Assembly (NCBI GenBank): GCA_013141455.1
Contig: JABFQW010000035.1
Location: 1 to 64,000, forward strand
DNA: 64,000 nt
Reading direction: 5' to 3'
Source: Bacteroidales bacterium
GTDB lineage: Bacteria > Bacteroidota > Bacteroidia > Bacteroidales > F082
The notes beneath the pieces are model-generated. The model saw only the letters and a list, made by a program, of their open reading frames with translations. It was not told where the DNA came from and ran no database searches. Positions 16,696-26,911 of this stretch are shown here, piece by piece (within the stretch, counting starts at the first letter, position 1; each line of letters begins with the position of its first letter). The translations under genes and the position numbers were made by a program.

Positions 16696-17424
16696 TTAAC
16701 CTACATTATGTACGGCATCGGCAAACTGACCAAGCAAACCGGGTTCTTTCTCGAGGGCATTTCCAATTACTATCACATCGGCACCTGCCCGTGCGCATTG
16801 CGCAGCATTTTCGGGTGTGCGTATTCCGCCGCCAACTATTAACGGGATGTTTATGCTACCACGGACCATTTTTATCATTTCCTCCGAAACAGCGTGTTCG
16901 GCACCGGAACCACCTTCCAGGAAGATCAGTTTCATGCCCAACATCTCACCTGCCATGGCCGTGCAAATGGCAATGTCAAACTTATCGTTTGGGATTGGTA
17001 CTGTATTGCTCATATAACTCACAGAGGTTGGTTTTCCACTGTCGATCAGCATATAGCCGGTTGATAAAATCTCTAATCCGCTCAGTTTTAAAAATGGGGC
17101 TGCTATCACATGCCGGCCAATCAGCATTTCGGCATTCCGACCCGAAATAAGCGATAAAAACAGAAACCCATCGGCTTTGTTACTCAACTGATTCGTGTTT
17201 CCCGGAAACAGGATTACCGGTATATGTGCATGTTTTTTAAGCAGTTTGATGCAACTGTCGAGATTGTCGTTGGTGAGTAAGCTACCACCAACAAAGAAAA
17301 AGTCGACACCTGATTGTTGCGAACTGGTAGCGATCCTGATGATTTCCTCATCAGTAGGCTTGTCGGGATCGACTAAAACGGCGAGTTTTTTCCCGGGTTT
17401 GGTAAATATATCGTAGAGCTTCAT
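16696..17424 (-). CDS. Geranylgeranylglyceryl/heptaprenylglyceryl phosphate synthase (PcrB/GGGPS family)
   Basis: 242-aa TIM barrel. Recognisable segments are the N-terminal VDPDK motif (Asp binds Mg2+), FFVGGSLLT, the strand with FPGNTNQLS, the helix segment LIFLEGGSGAEHAV, and the phosphate-binding VGGGIRTPENA then VIGNALEKE. The enzyme joins sn-glycerol 1-phosphate to a polyprenyl diphosphate, the committed step of archaeal ether-lipid synthesis; homologues with this activity are known in Bacteroidota. Prenyl chain length is not predictable by eye. The ATG at 17424 is preceded by an exact TAnnTTTG box 19 bp upstream. No other ether-lipid gene is in the window. Confidence 0.9.
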   Translation of the reverse strand: MKLYDIFTKPGKKLAVLVDPDKPTDEEIIRIATSSQQSGVDFFFVGGSLLTNDNLDSCIKLLKKHAHIPVILFPGNTNQLSNKADGFLFLSLISGRNAEMLIGRHVIAAPFLKLSGLEILSTGYMLIDSGKPTSVSYMSNTVPIPNDKFDIAICTAMAGEMLGMKLIFLEGGSGAEHAVSEEMIKMVRGSINIPLIVGGGIRTPENAAQCARAGADVIVIGNALEKEPGLLGQFADAVHNVG

Positions 17425-17443
17425 AATGTTTTCATTCGATCTC

Positions 17444-17451
17444 CAAAAATA
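17444..17451 (-). promoter_or_regulatory. Candidate -7 box TATTTTTG for the prenylglyceryl phosphate synthase gene
   Basis: Exact TAnnTTTG match, 19 bp upstream of the ATG at 17424, in the 128-bp gap after metF. It implies separate transcription from the metH-metF unit. Confidence 0.45.
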
Positions 17452-17552
17452 GAAATTTAAAAGATTGAAGAATTAAAAATAGTGAAAGGCTAACGAAATA
17501 GTAATATCGTGCAGGTGAACAGAATAAAATAAATTGTCGAATTGTAAAATTC

Positions 17553-18518
17553 TTAAAAAACCGCTTCTGCAATCTTTCTGATATTATCCGAATTTCCCAT
17601 GGTATAAAAGTGCAATACGGGAGCTCCTTTGGCAATCAACTCACGCGATTGCGCGATGGCCCATTCCACACCAAGACGGCGAACCTGTTTGTTATCGGTA
17701 CATTTTTGTACCTCTTTCACCAATTCCTGTGGCATATCGATATTGAAAGTTTGTGGCAAAATATTGAGGTGATTCAGCGTAGAAATAGGTTTCAAACCGG
17801 GTATGATGGGGACAGTAATCCCAATTTGCCTGCACCTATCTACAAAATCGAAGTACCTTTTATTGTCGTAAAACATCTGGGTTACAACAAATTCGGCGCC
17901 TGCATCAATTTTCATTTTCAGAAACTTCAGGTCACTGTCAAGGTTTGGTGCCTCGATATGTTTTTCGGGATAACCGGCTACGCCCACACTGAAATTTGTC
18001 GGGGTAGCATTCAGTAAATCCTCTTCGATATATTTACCTTTATTCAGGTTCATAATCTGATTTACGAGATCAATGGAATGCAAATGACCACCTGGTTCGG
18101 CACGGAAATATTTCTCCGAAGGCTGGGCATCACCACGCACCACCAACAGGTTTTTTACACCTAAGAAATGCAGGTCGATCAGGGCATTCTCGGTTTCTTC
18201 CTGGTTGAAACCGCCGCAGATAATATGCGGTACCACATTGAACCCATACCGATACATGATTGCAGCCGTAATGCCAACTGTGCCGGGTCGTTTGCGGATT
18301 GTTTTTTTCTCAAGCAGACCATTGCCAAGTTGCTTGTAATGAAATTCCTCCTGATGATAAGTCACATTAACGAAAGCCGGTTTGAACTCCATCAACGGAT
18401 CGATGGTGTTTTCGATATGTTCGATGTTCTGACCCTTCAGCGGAGGTAGTAACTCGAACGAAAACAGTGTTTTATCTGATTTTTCGATGGCTTCATTTAC
18501 CTTTAAGAAACTCTGCAT
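17553..18518 (-). CDS. metF: Methylenetetrahydrofolate reductase
   Basis: 321-aa FAD-dependent TIM barrel that reduces 5,10-methylene-THF to 5-methyl-THF, the methyl donor for MetH. Typical segments are FSFELLPPL near the N-terminus (catalytic Glu of the SFEFFPP-type motif), VNVTY, the HIICGGFNQEE region, LVVRGDAQP and AEFVVTQMFYDN. The length matches bacterial MetF with some extension. It begins 8 bp after the metH stop and must be cotranscribed with metH, hence under the SAM riboswitch. Both enzymes acting in sequence are thus made together. Confidence 0.96.
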   Translation of the reverse strand: MQSFLKVNEAIEKSDKTLFSFELLPPLKGQNIEHIENTIDPLMEFKPAFVNVTYHQEEFHYKQLGNGLLEKKTIRKRPGTVGITAAIMYRYGFNVVPHIICGGFNQEETENALIDLHFLGVKNLLVVRGDAQPSEKYFRAEPGGHLHSIDLVNQIMNLNKGKYIEEDLLNATPTNFSVGVAGYPEKHIEAPNLDSDLKFLKMKIDAGAEFVVTQMFYDNKRYFDFVDRCRQIGITVPIIPGLKPISTLNHLNILPQTFNIDMPQELVKEVQKCTDNKQVRRLGVEWAIAQSRELIAKGAPVLHFYTMGNSDNIRKIAEAVF

Positions 18519-18526
18519 GGCAAGTG

Positions 18527-21500
18527 TTATTTGTAATTCAGGTTAGCATTAAGCAGTCGTTCCATTTCCGGAATACTGCTACCTTTTCGTTGTGAATAGT
18601 CATTGAGCTGGTCGCGGCCAATTTTACCGACATTAAAATATTGTGAATCAGGATGTGCAAAATAGAACCCGCTAACAGCTGCCGTGGGTGTCATCGCGAA
18701 ATTTTCGGTTAATGAAACGCCGGTGTGCTTTTCAGCATCGAGCAGGTCGAAAATAATTTGTTTTTCGGAATGTTCCGGACAGGCCGGGTAACCCGGTGCA
18801 GGTCGTATTCCCCGATATTCTTCACCAAGCAACCGTGCAATATCAAAGGGTTCGTCCGGTGAATAAGCCCAATATTCTTTCCTGACCTTGTAATGTAGAA
18901 ATTCGGCAACTGCTTCAGCCAGTCTGTCGGCCAGCACCTTGGCCATGATGGCATTGTAATCGTCGTTTTCCGATTCAAACTTTTGTACGATTGAATCCAG
19001 ACCAATTCCGGCAGTAACTACAAAACAACCGAGATAATCTTTTATCCCTGACGATTCCGGTGCGATAAAATCGGCCAGACACAGGTTTGGGATAGTATCA
19101 TTCTTCTTTTGTTGGTTTCGCAAAAACTCAAAGGTAGCTATTTGTTTATCAGGTGATTGTGGATCATAGATGTACACCGTGTCGCCATTGGCATTGGCTG
19201 GAAAAATCCCGAATGTTGCCTTAGCAACGAACAGCTTTTCCTTTACAATTTTTTGTAATAGAAATTGCGCATCATCGAACAGTTTGCGGGCTTCTTCGCC
19301 TTTTTGAGGATCATCAAATATCTGCGGGTATTTCCCGCTTATGCGCCACGAATGGAAGAAAAAAGTCCAGTCGATAAATGGAACAAGCTCTTCGAGCGAC
19401 TGATTGTCAATATGAAATACGCCTTGTTGCAGTGGCCTGAATACAGTAGTTTCATCGAATCGGGCGACAAACTTATTTCTGCGGGCTTCATCAATTCCAA
19501 GATAAGATTCTTCGTTGCGGTTGTTGAGATGTTTTTTCCGGAGCATCTCGTAGCGCACATTCAGATCAGTAATATAGTTTTCTGTCTTTGTTTTTTCACC
19601 CAGCAAATTCGAGATAACCTGCGTCACCTTGGACGCATCGCGGACATGCACAACCGGTTTTTTATAGGAGGGAGCAATCTTAACGGCCGTGTGAATCTCC
19701 GAGGTGGTTGCTCCGCCTATCAGCAAGGGCCAGTGCAGATTCAACCGTTCCATTTCGGCAGCAACATGAACCATTTCTTCAAGCGAAGGCGTTATCAATC
19801 CACTCAACCCGATGATATCAACCTGTTGTTCGAGAGCAGTTTGTAAGATTTTCGAAGCGGGTACCATCACACCAAGGTCAATTACTTCGAAATTGTTGCA
19901 TGCCAACACAACACCAACAATATTTTTCCCGATATCATGTACGTCGCCTTTCACCGTAGCGAGCAACACTTTTCCTGCCGAACTCGATTCGGTCACTTTT
20001 TCGGCTTCAATATAGGGAAGCAACACTGCCACGGCTTTTTTCATGACCCGGGCGCTTTTCACAACCTGTGGTAAAAACATTTTACCGGCGCCAAACAAAT
20101 CACCAACCACACCCATGCCATCCATCAGGGGTTGCTCAATCACATCCAATGCGCGTGGATATTGGGTTCTGGCTTCCAGCGTATCTTCTTCAATGAATTC
20201 GGTTATCCCTTTAATCAACGAATGTTTCAACCGTTCGCTTACCGGCGCATCACGCCAGGAATCATGTTTTTCTTCTTTTTTAGTGCCGGTCTTTATGTTT
20301 TCGGCAAAAGCAAGCAGTCGTTCGGTGGCATCTGCACGACGGTTGAGTACGAGATCTTCGGCGAGCAGTAGCAATTCCGGTTCTATCTCATCGTAAATCT
20401 GCAACATGCCAGGGTTCACGATACCCATATCCATACCTGCCTCGATGGCGTGATACAGAAATACGGAATGAATGGCTTCGCGAACGATATCGTTTCCACG
20501 AAATGAAAACGAAAGGTTGCTTACGCCACCGCTGGTTTTGGCATACGGAAGATTCGCTTTGATCCATTTAACGGCATTTATGTAATCGACGGCGTAATTG
20601 GAATGTTCTTCGATGCCTGTTCCGATAGCAAGTATATTTGGATCGAAAATGATATCCTGTGGTGGGAAATTCACTTTTTCGGTCAGGATGCGGTAAGCAC
20701 GCTGGCAGATTTCTTTTTTTCGTTCGAGCGATGATGCCTGACCTTCCTCATCAAAGGCCATGACAACGGCTGCTGCACCGTATTTCCTGACGAGTCTGGC
20801 ATGCTCGATAAACTGCGCTTCACCTTCCTTCAGGCTTATTGAGTTTACGATGGCTTTGCCCTGAAGGCATTTCAATCCCTTCTCGATAACAGACCATTTC
20901 GACGAATCGATCATCACCGGCAGACGTGCAATCTCGGGATCGGACATCAGGATATGCAGGAATTTCACCATTTCAACTTCTGCATCCAACATGCCATCAT
21001 CCATATTCACATCGATCACCTGTGCTCCGCCTTCCACCTGGTGCCGGGCGATGATTAGCGCTTCTTCAAATTTTTTTTCACGGATCAGGCGGGCAAACTT
21101 AATGGATCCACTCACGTTGGTACGCTCGCCGATATTCACAAAATTGCTTTCGCGTTGCACTTTCAGTGGTTCGAGACCCGTGAAAACCGTTGTCGGATGA
21201 ATGGATGGGTGCTGATGGCTTTTCTGATCCTTTGCAATCCTGGCGAATTCACGGATGTGATCGGGTGTTGTGCCGCAGCATCCACCCACGATATTGACAA
21301 ATCCATGACTCACGAAATCGTGGATATGTAACGCCATTTGTTCGGGTGATTCATCGTAGCCACCGAATTGATTGGGCAGACCGGCGTTGGGATACGCGCT
21401 GATTGCAAAAGTTGATTTTTGAGAGAGTTCTTCAATATATGGTCGCATCTGTTCAGCGCCAAGGGCACAGTTCAACCCAATGCTAAGCAAATCGAAATGT

Positions 21501-22207
21501 GAAACAGAATGTAAAAACGCTTCAACGGTCTGCCCCGAAAGGGTTCGTCCGCTGGCATCGGTGATCGTTCCTGAAATCATAACCTGGATCCGGATACCTA
21601 AGTTATCCTGTAATTGCTGAATGGCAAACAGCGCCGCCTTGGCATTCAGCGTGTCGAAAATAGTTTCGACCAATAAAATATCAACGCCACCTTCGACCAA
21701 AGCTGCCGCCTGTTGGTAGTAATTACTGACCAACTGATCGTAAGTCACCGCGCGAAACCCCGGATCGTTCACATCGGGCGACATGGAAGCTGTTTTGTTC
21801 GTTGGTCCAATGGCACCGGCTACATAACGTGGTTTACCGGGGTTACGTGCCGTAAATTCATCAGCGGCGGCACAGGCAATTTTTGCAGCGGCAATATTTA
21901 TTTCAGTTACCAATGTTTCGAGGTGATAATCCGACTGAGAAATCTGTGTGCCATTGAAGGTATTCGTTTCGATGATATCAGCACCTGCTTCGAGGTATTC
22001 GTGGTGAATGGCCGAGATAATATGGGGTTGTGTGAGGCAAAGCAGATCGTTGTTGCCTTTCAGGTCGTGCGGATGATTCTTAAATTGCTCACCGCGGTAG
22101 TCTTTTTCGGTGAGGTTATAGCGTTGGATCATCGTCCCCATGGCGCCATCGAGCACCAATACGCGGGCATTGAGTAATTCCTTTATCGAAGGTTTGAGTA
22201 AGGTCAT
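18527..22207 (-). CDS. metH: Cobalamin-dependent methionine synthase
   Basis: 1226 aa from ATG 22207, almost the length of the E. coli enzyme. An upstream GTG at 22243 would lie in the leader and is rejected. It has all four modules in order: homocysteine-binding with zinc cysteines ([11 protein letters not shown] and GGCCGTTP), pterin-binding ([15 protein letters not shown]), cobalamin-binding with the [11 protein letters not shown] signature whose His ligates cobalt, and the C-terminal SAM reactivation domain ([24 protein letters not shown]). It transfers the methyl of 5-methyl-THF to homocysteine. An SAM-I riboswitch lies upstream of the start. First gene of a metH-metF operon. Confidence 0.98.
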   Translation of the reverse strand: MTLLKPSIKELLNARVLVLDGAMGTMIQRYNLTEKDYRGEQFKNHPHDLKGNNDLLCLTQPHIISAIHHEYLEAGADIIETNTFNGTQISQSDYHLETLVTEINIAAAKIACAAADEFTARNPGKPRYVAGAIGPTNKTASMSPDVNDPGFRAVTYDQLVSNYYQQAAALVEGGVDILLVETIFDTLNAKAALFAIQQLQDNLGIRIQVMISGTITDASGRTLSGQTVEAFLHSVSHFDLLSIGLNCALGAEQMRPYIEELSQKSTFAISAYPNAGLPNQFGGYDESPEQMALHIHDFVSHGFVNIVGGCCGTTPDHIREFARIAKDQKSHQHPSIHPTTVFTGLEPLKVQRESNFVNIGERTNVSGSIKFARLIREKKFEEALIIARHQVEGGAQVIDVNMDDGMLDAEVEMVKFLHILMSDPEIARLPVMIDSSKWSVIEKGLKCLQGKAIVNSISLKEGEAQFIEHARLVRKYGAAAVVMAFDEEGQASSLERKKEICQRAYRILTEKVNFPPQDIIFDPNILAIGTGIEEHSNYAVDYINAVKWIKANLPYAKTSGGVSNLSFSFRGNDIVREAIHSVFLYHAIEAGMDMGIVNPGMLQIYDEIEPELLLLAEDLVLNRRADATERLLAFAENIKTGTKKEEKHDSWRDAPVSERLKHSLIKGITEFIEEDTLEARTQYPRALDVIEQPLMDGMGVVGDLFGAGKMFLPQVVKSARVMKKAVAVLLPYIEAEKVTESSSAGKVLLATVKGDVHDIGKNIVGVVLACNNFEVIDLGVMVPASKILQTALEQQVDIIGLSGLITPSLEEMVHVAAEMERLNLHWPLLIGGATTSEIHTAVKIAPSYKKPVVHVRDASKVTQVISNLLGEKTKTENYITDLNVRYEMLRKKHLNNRNEESYLGIDEARRNKFVARFDETTVFRPLQQGVFHIDNQSLEELVPFIDWTFFFHSWRISGKYPQIFDDPQKGEEARKLFDDAQFLLQKIVKEKLFVAKATFGIFPANANGDTVYIYDPQSPDKQIATFEFLRNQQKKNDTIPNLCLADFIAPESSGIKDYLGCFVVTAGIGLDSIVQKFESENDDYNAIMAKVLADRLAEAVAEFLHYKVRKEYWAYSPDEPFDIARLLGEEYRGIRPAPGYPACPEHSEKQIIFDLLDAEKHTGVSLTENFAMTPTAAVSGFYFAHPDSQYFNVGKIGRDQLNDYSQRKGSSIPEMERLLNANLNYK

Positions 22208-22328
22208 TGTTTTCTTTTTACGTTGAATTTCAGCCAATAGCACTAAAAATGAGTTTGATAGAAATATCTAACTAACTCGTAAGCAAACCATTAGCATAAA
22301 ATTACAACAATCATTCAACATTCGTTTA

Positions 22329-22445
22329 ATTTATAATCTCCCGAGCTGTTGCCAGTCCGGGTTAGGTATTAGCACCACTCCCGAACGTGTCGGGAAGGTT
22401 GCTAGAGTTTCGCTGAGCCTAATCTCTCCACTCTTCTTTATAAAT
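22329..22445 (-). ncRNA. SAM-I (S-box) riboswitch upstream of metH
   Basis: Read on the minus strand, a leader of about 117 nt shows the S-box landmarks in order: a P1 strand ATTTATAA, then AGAGTGGAGAGATTAGGC, GCGAAACTCTAGCAACC (the conserved GAAA..GCAACC core), a hairpin CCCGACACGTTCGGG, the GGTGCTAAT element, and a closing P1 strand TTATAAAT that pairs perfectly with the first. It ends 121 bp before the metH ATG. No intrinsic terminator hairpin is obvious between the aptamer and metH, so control may be translational or use another terminator. SAM binding should switch off metH-metF. Confidence 0.9.
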
Positions 22446-22486
22446 CAAAGGACCTTTTTTGAGGAAGGGCATTTGAAATACGCGAC

Positions 22487-22495
22487 TGCAAAGTA
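22487..22495 (-). promoter_or_regulatory. Candidate promoter box of the metH riboswitch leader
   Basis: Minus-strand TACTTTGCA resembles the -7 consensus TAnnTTTG with one base missing. It lies about 40 bp upstream of the aptamer, as expected for a leader promoter. Confidence 0.35.
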
Positions 22496-22549
22496 ACAAC
22501 AAATTTGTGTTTTTTGCAACTATCAGGAATTATTCTAAATAGAAATGCA

Positions 22550-22600
22550 GGCAATTCGGTAATGTGGCAATTCGGCAATTTGAGAATTTGGAAATGTGAA
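22550..22600. repeat. Degenerate short direct repeats (gcaattcgg / gcaatttg type)
   Basis: In the 22208-22707 gap, which also holds the riboswitch, the phrase ggcaattcggtaatg is followed by ggcaattcggcaatttgag and gaatttggaaatg. These are imperfect direct repeats of about 10-16 bp with no coding frame. Confidence 0.55.
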
Positions 22601-22628
22601 CATGATTTCTCAATTATTTTTTTTCACC

Positions 22629-22659
22629 TTGTGGTTTTTAAATTAAAGTGCTAATTTTG
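22629..22659 (+). promoter_or_regulatory. Candidate promoter of the T9SS repeat-protein gene
   Basis: TAATTTTG at 22652-22659 matches TAnnTTTG exactly and is preceded by TTG at 22629-22631 with 20 bp between, the expected -33/-7 spacing. The ATG is 48 bp downstream. Confidence 0.55.
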
Positions 22660-22707
22660 GGAGAATTATAAAAAACACGTAGTTTTCATATAAAAACAAA
22701 CCAACCG

Positions 22708-24690
22708 ATGAAAAACCTGTACATTTTATTGATTTTAGTCGTGATGTCTGTCAGACTGATGGGCCAGGGCTGTTTACCGGAAGGGATAACTTTTACAACA
22801 CAGGCGCAGATTGATAGTTTTGCGGTGAATTATCCGGGATGTACGGAGATTGAGGGAAGTGTTTACGTAATGAACGGTCAGGTTCAAAATTTACAAGGAC
22901 TCATAAATATTACTTTAATTGATGGTGGTTTATATATTTTTGGACAAGATGATCTTACTTCACTTTCCGGACTTGATAATTTGATTTCAATTGGTGAGAC
23001 TTTGGAAATTGACAACAACTCAAATCTGGTTAATTTCATGGGATTACAATCGCTTACAACTGTTGGAAGTGACATGATTGTTGTCGGAAATTATGTATTA
23101 GAAAATTTTGAAGGTCTTAATAGTTTGAGTAATGTGGGTGGTAGATTAGATATTGCATGGAATAATATCCTTTTGAATTTCTCCGGACTGGAAAATCTCA
23201 ATACAGTTGGAGTAGAGCTTTATATTTTTTCAAATCATTCACTATCAAATCTTACAGGACTTGAGAACCTTTCAAATGCCGGCGGAGTAGTCCAAATTCT
23301 TTACAACAGCAACTTAAATAGTATTCAAGCCTTGTCAGGCATTGCTCCTGGCTCAATCAATCAAATGGATATTTATGGTAATCTGATCCTGAATGAATGT
23401 AATATTCCTGCATTCTGTGACTATCTGATGGATCCGACAGGTGTGGTGAATATTTACCAGAATGATGATGGCTGTAATAATCCATCCGAAGTTGCAGAAT
23501 CATGTGGGTTTGAGTTGGACTGTCTGCCTTATGGAAACTATTGGGTAGCCACACAACAGGAAGCCGATAATTTTTTCCAGAATTATCCCGGTTGTACCGA
23601 TCTGAAAGGTAATTTGCATATTGGTGGCCAAACTCTGAATTATGTGAATGGTTTATCTGGGATCAATTCGGTTGAAGGCGACCTTCTTATACAACATAAT
23701 TATAGTATGAACAACCTTATTGGATTGGAATCCTTGACTAGTGTTGGAGGTGATTTGAATATCGGTGGTTTTGAAGAATGGAATTATTATTTGCGAAATA
23801 TGGTTGGACTCGAAAATCTGGTCAATTTTGATGGTAATATTCAAATAATTGGAAATGAATCACTTGAGAATCTTCATGGCCTTAACGGCATTGATACTGT
23901 AAATGACCTGACGATTTCATGTTATCCAAGTATGATTGATTTATCAGGATTGGATAGTTTGACTTCGGTCATGCATGATTTCCATATTACTGGAAATTCG
24001 TTGAAGCACTTATATGGTCTCGAAAAAATTGATTCTGTTCATGGAAACTTATCGATCGGTGGTAGTGATTCGTTGATAGATTTGGAAGGACTAAATAGTT
24101 TGAATTATATTGGTGGGGAACTTAGAATTTCCTATAATAAATCCTTGAACAATTTAACCAATCTCATTAGTGTTAAATCGGTTGGTGATATCGCAATCAT
24201 GAATAATGAATCATTAACAAGTTTAAGTGGATTGGATAGCATTAATGGTCAGGGTATCAGTTATATGTATATTAATGATAACGAAATGTTATCCCATTGC
24301 GAAGTAGTAAGTGTTTGCGAGTACCTAATCGGCATAAATGGCACTGCCGTTATAAGTAATAATGCCCTTGGTTGCGAAAACCGCGAAACGATTGAAGCTG
24401 CCTGCACAGTTGGTCAAAAAGAAATCAAACATAATGATATTTGTACTGTTTTCCCAAATCCATCCTCCGGCCGGGTAAGTTTTTCGATCACGCTTACCGA
24501 ACCATCACCTGTTAAATTAGTGATTATGAACGGTCTTGGACAGCAAATAGTCAGCCTTGCTGACGAAACACTTCCATCCGGTTCAAACATTTTATTTTGG
24601 AATGCAGGCCAACTCCCTGATGGAATCTATTATTACAAACTACAAACTGATAATCAAACTGTTGGTGGTAAAATAGTTTTAATGAAATAA
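22708..24690 (+). CDS. Exported leucine-rich-like repeat protein with T9SS type A sorting domain
   Basis: 660 aa. A signal peptide ([20 protein letters not shown]) is followed by two similar halves. Each opens with a CLP-x-G..Q..D.F..NYPGCT segment (residues about 23-47 and 272-297), then repeats of roughly 22-26 residues of the pattern L-x-G-L-x-x-L-x-x-[IV]-G-x-x-L-x-I-x-x-N, as in receptor-L-domain-like or LRR beta-solenoids. The last 80 residues ([11 protein letters not shown], then GIYYYKLQ and GGKIVLMK) form the type A C-terminal sorting signal for the type IX secretion system. It should be cell-surface or released. Ligand unknown. Probably a binding or adhesive protein. Its own promoter lies upstream; it is not part of the methionine operon. 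Confidence 0.88.
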   Translation: MKNLYILLILVVMSVRLMGQGCLPEGITFTTQAQIDSFAVNYPGCTEIEGSVYVMNGQVQNLQGLINITLIDGGLYIFGQDDLTSLSGLDNLISIGETLEIDNNSNLVNFMGLQSLTTVGSDMIVVGNYVLENFEGLNSLSNVGGRLDIAWNNILLNFSGLENLNTVGVELYIFSNHSLSNLTGLENLSNAGGVVQILYNSNLNSIQALSGIAPGSINQMDIYGNLILNECNIPAFCDYLMDPTGVVNIYQNDDGCNNPSEVAESCGFELDCLPYGNYWVATQQEADNFFQNYPGCTDLKGNLHIGGQTLNYVNGLSGINSVEGDLLIQHNYSMNNLIGLESLTSVGGDLNIGGFEEWNYYLRNMVGLENLVNFDGNIQIIGNESLENLHGLNGIDTVNDLTISCYPSMIDLSGLDSLTSVMHDFHITGNSLKHLYGLEKIDSVHGNLSIGGSDSLIDLEGLNSLNYIGGELRISYNKSLNNLTNLISVKSVGDIAIMNNESLTSLSGLDSINGQGISYMYINDNEMLSHCEVVSVCEYLIGINGTAVISNNALGCENRETIEAACTVGQKEIKHNDICTVFPNPSSGRVSFSITLTEPSPVKLVIMNGLGQQIVSLADETLPSGSNILFWNAGQLPDGIYYYKLQTDNQTVGGKIVLMK

Positions 24691-24703
24691 ATCCAACTTC
24701 GGT

Positions 24704-24724
24704 CTTCCGACTTCCGACTTCCCA
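24704..24724. repeat. Three 7-bp tandem units (cttccga)
   Basis: cttccga, cttccga, cttccca in direct succession between the T9SS repeat-protein stop and the ahcY promoter. The period is the same as in the array at 9425-9473 but the sequence differs. Confidence 0.6.
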
Positions 24725-24734
24725 CTATTTTATC

Positions 24735-24742
24735 TACCTTTG
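24735..24742 (+). promoter_or_regulatory. Candidate -7 box TACCTTTG for ahcY
   Basis: Exact TAnnTTTG match 31 bp upstream of the ahcY ATG. No clear -33 element; the -33 position falls in the cttccga repeats. Confidence 0.55.
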
Positions 24743-24773
24743 CAAAAAATTTCAAATCACACAATATAACACT

Positions 24774-26201
24774 ATGAATCAAAGTATTATCGATAACGAT
24801 CTTCAATATAAGGTAGCTGACATTAAATTAGCGGATTGGGGACGTAAAGAAATTGAAGTCGCCGAGATGGAGATGCCCGGCCTGATGTCGCTCCGTACAA
24901 AATTTGGTGCTTCAAAACCACTGAAAGGCGCGCGTATCTCCGGTTCACTGCATATGACCATTCAAACAGCTGTTTTGATCGAAACATTGGTTGAATTAGG
25001 TGCTGATGTTCGTTGGGCAAGTTGCAATATTTTTTCGACACAGGATCATGCTGCCGCAGCTATTGCCGCAGCTGGCATACCTGTCTTTGCCTGGAAAGGT
25101 GAATCACTCGAAGATTATTGGTGGTGTACAAAACAAGCGCTCACTTTCGCAGGTGGATTGGGGCCAAACCTGATCGTGGACGATGGTGGCGATGCTACCT
25201 TATTGATTCATAAAGGTTTTGATATAGAGAAGAATCCTGACTTATTGAAAGTTGCCACAACAAATGCCGAAGAAGCTGCACTGATGAAAACACTTCAGGA
25301 AGCTTTTGTTGAAGATAACAAGCACTGGCATCGTACGGTGGCCGATTGGAAAGGTGTTTCGGAAGAGACAACAACCGGTGTTCACCGTTTGTACCAGATG
25401 CACGAAGCCGGCAAATTGCTTGTTCCGGCCATCAATGTGAATGACTCGGTTACCAAATCGAAATTTGATAATTTATACGGTTGTCGCGAATCGCTGGCCG
25501 ATGGTATCAAACGCGCTACAGATGTGATGCTGGCCGGTAAAGTTTGTGTTGTATTGGGTTACGGTGATGTGGGCAAAGGTTCGGCAAAATCGCTGAAAGC
25601 TTATGGTGCCCGCGTTCTGATAACCGAAATCGATCCGATCTGTGCCTTACAGGCTGCTATGGAGGGTTTTGAAGTGACCACCATCGAAGAAGCGCTGAAA
25701 ATAGGAAACATCTATGTTACCACCACGGGCAACAAGGATGTAATTACCCTGGAGCATATCCGTAAGATGAAAGATCAGTCGATCGTATGCAATATTGGCC
25801 ATTTCGATAACGAAATTCAAGTAAGCCGCCTCGAAGAAGCGAAAGATGTTACAAAAACCACGATCAAACCACAGGTGGATAAGTATCTGTTTGAATCAGG
25901 AAACTGCATCTATCTGTTAGCCGAAGGCCGATTGGTAAATTTGGGATGTGCCACCGGCCACCCGAGTTTCGTAATGAGTAATTCATTCACCAACCAAACG
26001 CTGGCACAACTCGATTTGTGGGAAAAACGCGATAATTATCCGGTTGATGTGTATCGTCTGCCGAAATATCTCGACGAAGAAGTAGCCCGTCTGCATCTTG
26101 CCCAGATTGGTGTAAAACTCACCACCCTGACCGATGAACAAGCCGCTTATATTGGCGTTCCGAAAGAAGGTCCTTACAAACCGGAACACTACAGATATTA
26201 A
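24774..26201 (+). CDS. ahcY: Adenosylhomocysteinase
   Basis: 475 aa. It reversibly hydrolyses S-adenosylhomocysteine to homocysteine and adenosine, feeding homocysteine back to MetH. Landmarks are the N-terminal MPGLMSLR segment, [14 protein letters not shown], the hinge region [11 protein letters not shown], the catalytic [13 protein letters not shown] segment (Lys and Asp), the NAD-binding [10 protein letters not shown] and the C-terminal lid KPEHYRY with the conserved Lys/Tyr reaching the partner subunit. Length agrees with the larger bacterial type that has the ~40-residue insert. A strong hairpin follows the stop. Promoter box TACCTTTG lies 31 bp upstream. Confidence 0.97.
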   Translation: MNQSIIDNDLQYKVADIKLADWGRKEIEVAEMEMPGLMSLRTKFGASKPLKGARISGSLHMTIQTAVLIETLVELGADVRWASCNIFSTQDHAAAAIAAAGIPVFAWKGESLEDYWWCTKQALTFAGGLGPNLIVDDGGDATLLIHKGFDIEKNPDLLKVATTNAEEAALMKTLQEAFVEDNKHWHRTVADWKGVSEETTTGVHRLYQMHEAGKLLVPAINVNDSVTKSKFDNLYGCRESLADGIKRATDVMLAGKVCVVLGYGDVGKGSAKSLKAYGARVLITEIDPICALQAAMEGFEVTTIEEALKIGNIYVTTTGNKDVITLEHIRKMKDQSIVCNIGHFDNEIQVSRLEEAKDVTKTTIKPQVDKYLFESGNCIYLLAEGRLVNLGCATGHPSFVMSNSFTNQTLAQLDLWEKRDNYPVDVYRLPKYLDEEVARLHLAQIGVKLTTLTDEQAAYIGVPKEGPYKPEHYRY

Positions 26202-26219
26202 TTTTTCATGATTTTTGTT

Positions 26220-26256
26220 AAACAAGGCCTCCGGTATCCGGAGGCCTTGTTTGTTT
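26220..26256 (+). terminator. Intrinsic terminator of ahcY
   Basis: A perfect hairpin of 14-15 bp: AACAAGGCCTCCGG (26221-26234), loop TAT, CCGGAGGCCTTGTT (26238-26251), followed by a T-rich tail TGTTTA. It starts 19 bp after the ahcY stop. Confidence 0.9.
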
Positions 26257-26423
26257 ATGGGACGAAAATAAAATCTATTTTAGAAAATCTGACAATGCTG
26301 TCTCATGATGAAATTAATATGTAAAAAACCATCATGTTTGCACCAGTTTATTTGAAACACTGCATGTTGCAAGCGTTATCCTGAAACACTTTTTTTTACT
26401 GTTATCTGGATTTTATTTTTCTG

Positions 26424-26431
26424 TATATTTG
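26424..26431 (+). promoter_or_regulatory. Candidate -7 box TATATTTG for the receiver gene
   Basis: Exact TAnnTTTG match only 13 bp before the ATG at 26445. Transcription would give a very short leader, which would favour the second ATG (26454) if the box is real. Confidence 0.45.
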
Positions 26432-26444
26432 TTGGTTAGCAAAA

Positions 26445-26831
26445 ATGCGTAAAATGATAAGCAGTAAAATAAGGGCCATAATCATTGATGATGAACTGGA
26501 AGGTCGCTATGTACTGCAAAGCATGCTTACGAGATTGACTGATGTTGATGTTGTTGCTGTTGCCGAAGATGCCGAATCGGGCTTCGAACTGATTTTGAAA
26601 TCAGCACCGGATATCGTTTTTTTAGATATCAGGATGCCTCGCATGTCGGGTCTCGATCTGGTGAAGAAACTGGCTGAGAAACAAATAAATACAACGATTG
26701 TTTTTGTAACTGCCTATGATAAATTTGGTATTCAGGCGATAAAACTTGCTGCTTTTGATTATCTGTTAAAACCCATCAATCCTGATGAAATACAACGCGT
26801 TATTGAGCGGTTTAAACTCGAAAAGCCATAG
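26445..26831 (+). CDS. LytR/AlgR-type receiver protein without output domain
   Basis: 128 aa, start ATG 26445 (alternative 26454). The receiver fold is complete: IIIDDE near residues 12-17, phospho-Asp D61 in FLDIRMPRMSG, Thr in FVTAYDKF and Lys in LLKPINPDE. The sequence style (FGIQAIKLAAFDYLLKPI) is that of LytTR-family regulators, yet the chain stops right after the receiver and no LytTR DNA-binding domain follows in any frame before the next gene. It is either a genuine single-domain regulator or a relic of a LytTR protein. The LytS-type kinase and full LytTR regulator are 0.9-4.3 kb downstream. Confidence 0.88.
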   Translation: MRKMISSKIRAIIIDDELEGRYVLQSMLTRLTDVDVVAVAEDAESGFELILKSAPDIVFLDIRMPRMSGLDLVKKLAEKQINTTIVFVTAYDKFGIQAIKLAAFDYLLKPINPDEIQRVIERFKLEKP

Positions 26832-26911
26832 CTACTTCAGGTGATTTGAAATTTTGAACTTCAGGATAATGACATGAATCATTGAATTGAACGGGGATAA
26901 GATGGTAAATC

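Noticed and set aside
22208-22243. GTG-initiated extension of MetH
   Set aside because: It lies in the riboswitch leader; the ATG at 22207 gives the length of known MetH.
22329-22445. Cobalamin riboswitch in front of the B12-dependent methionine synthase
   Set aside because: Expected from function, but the sequence has S-box landmarks (GAAAC..GCAACC, GGTGCTAAT) and no B12-box.
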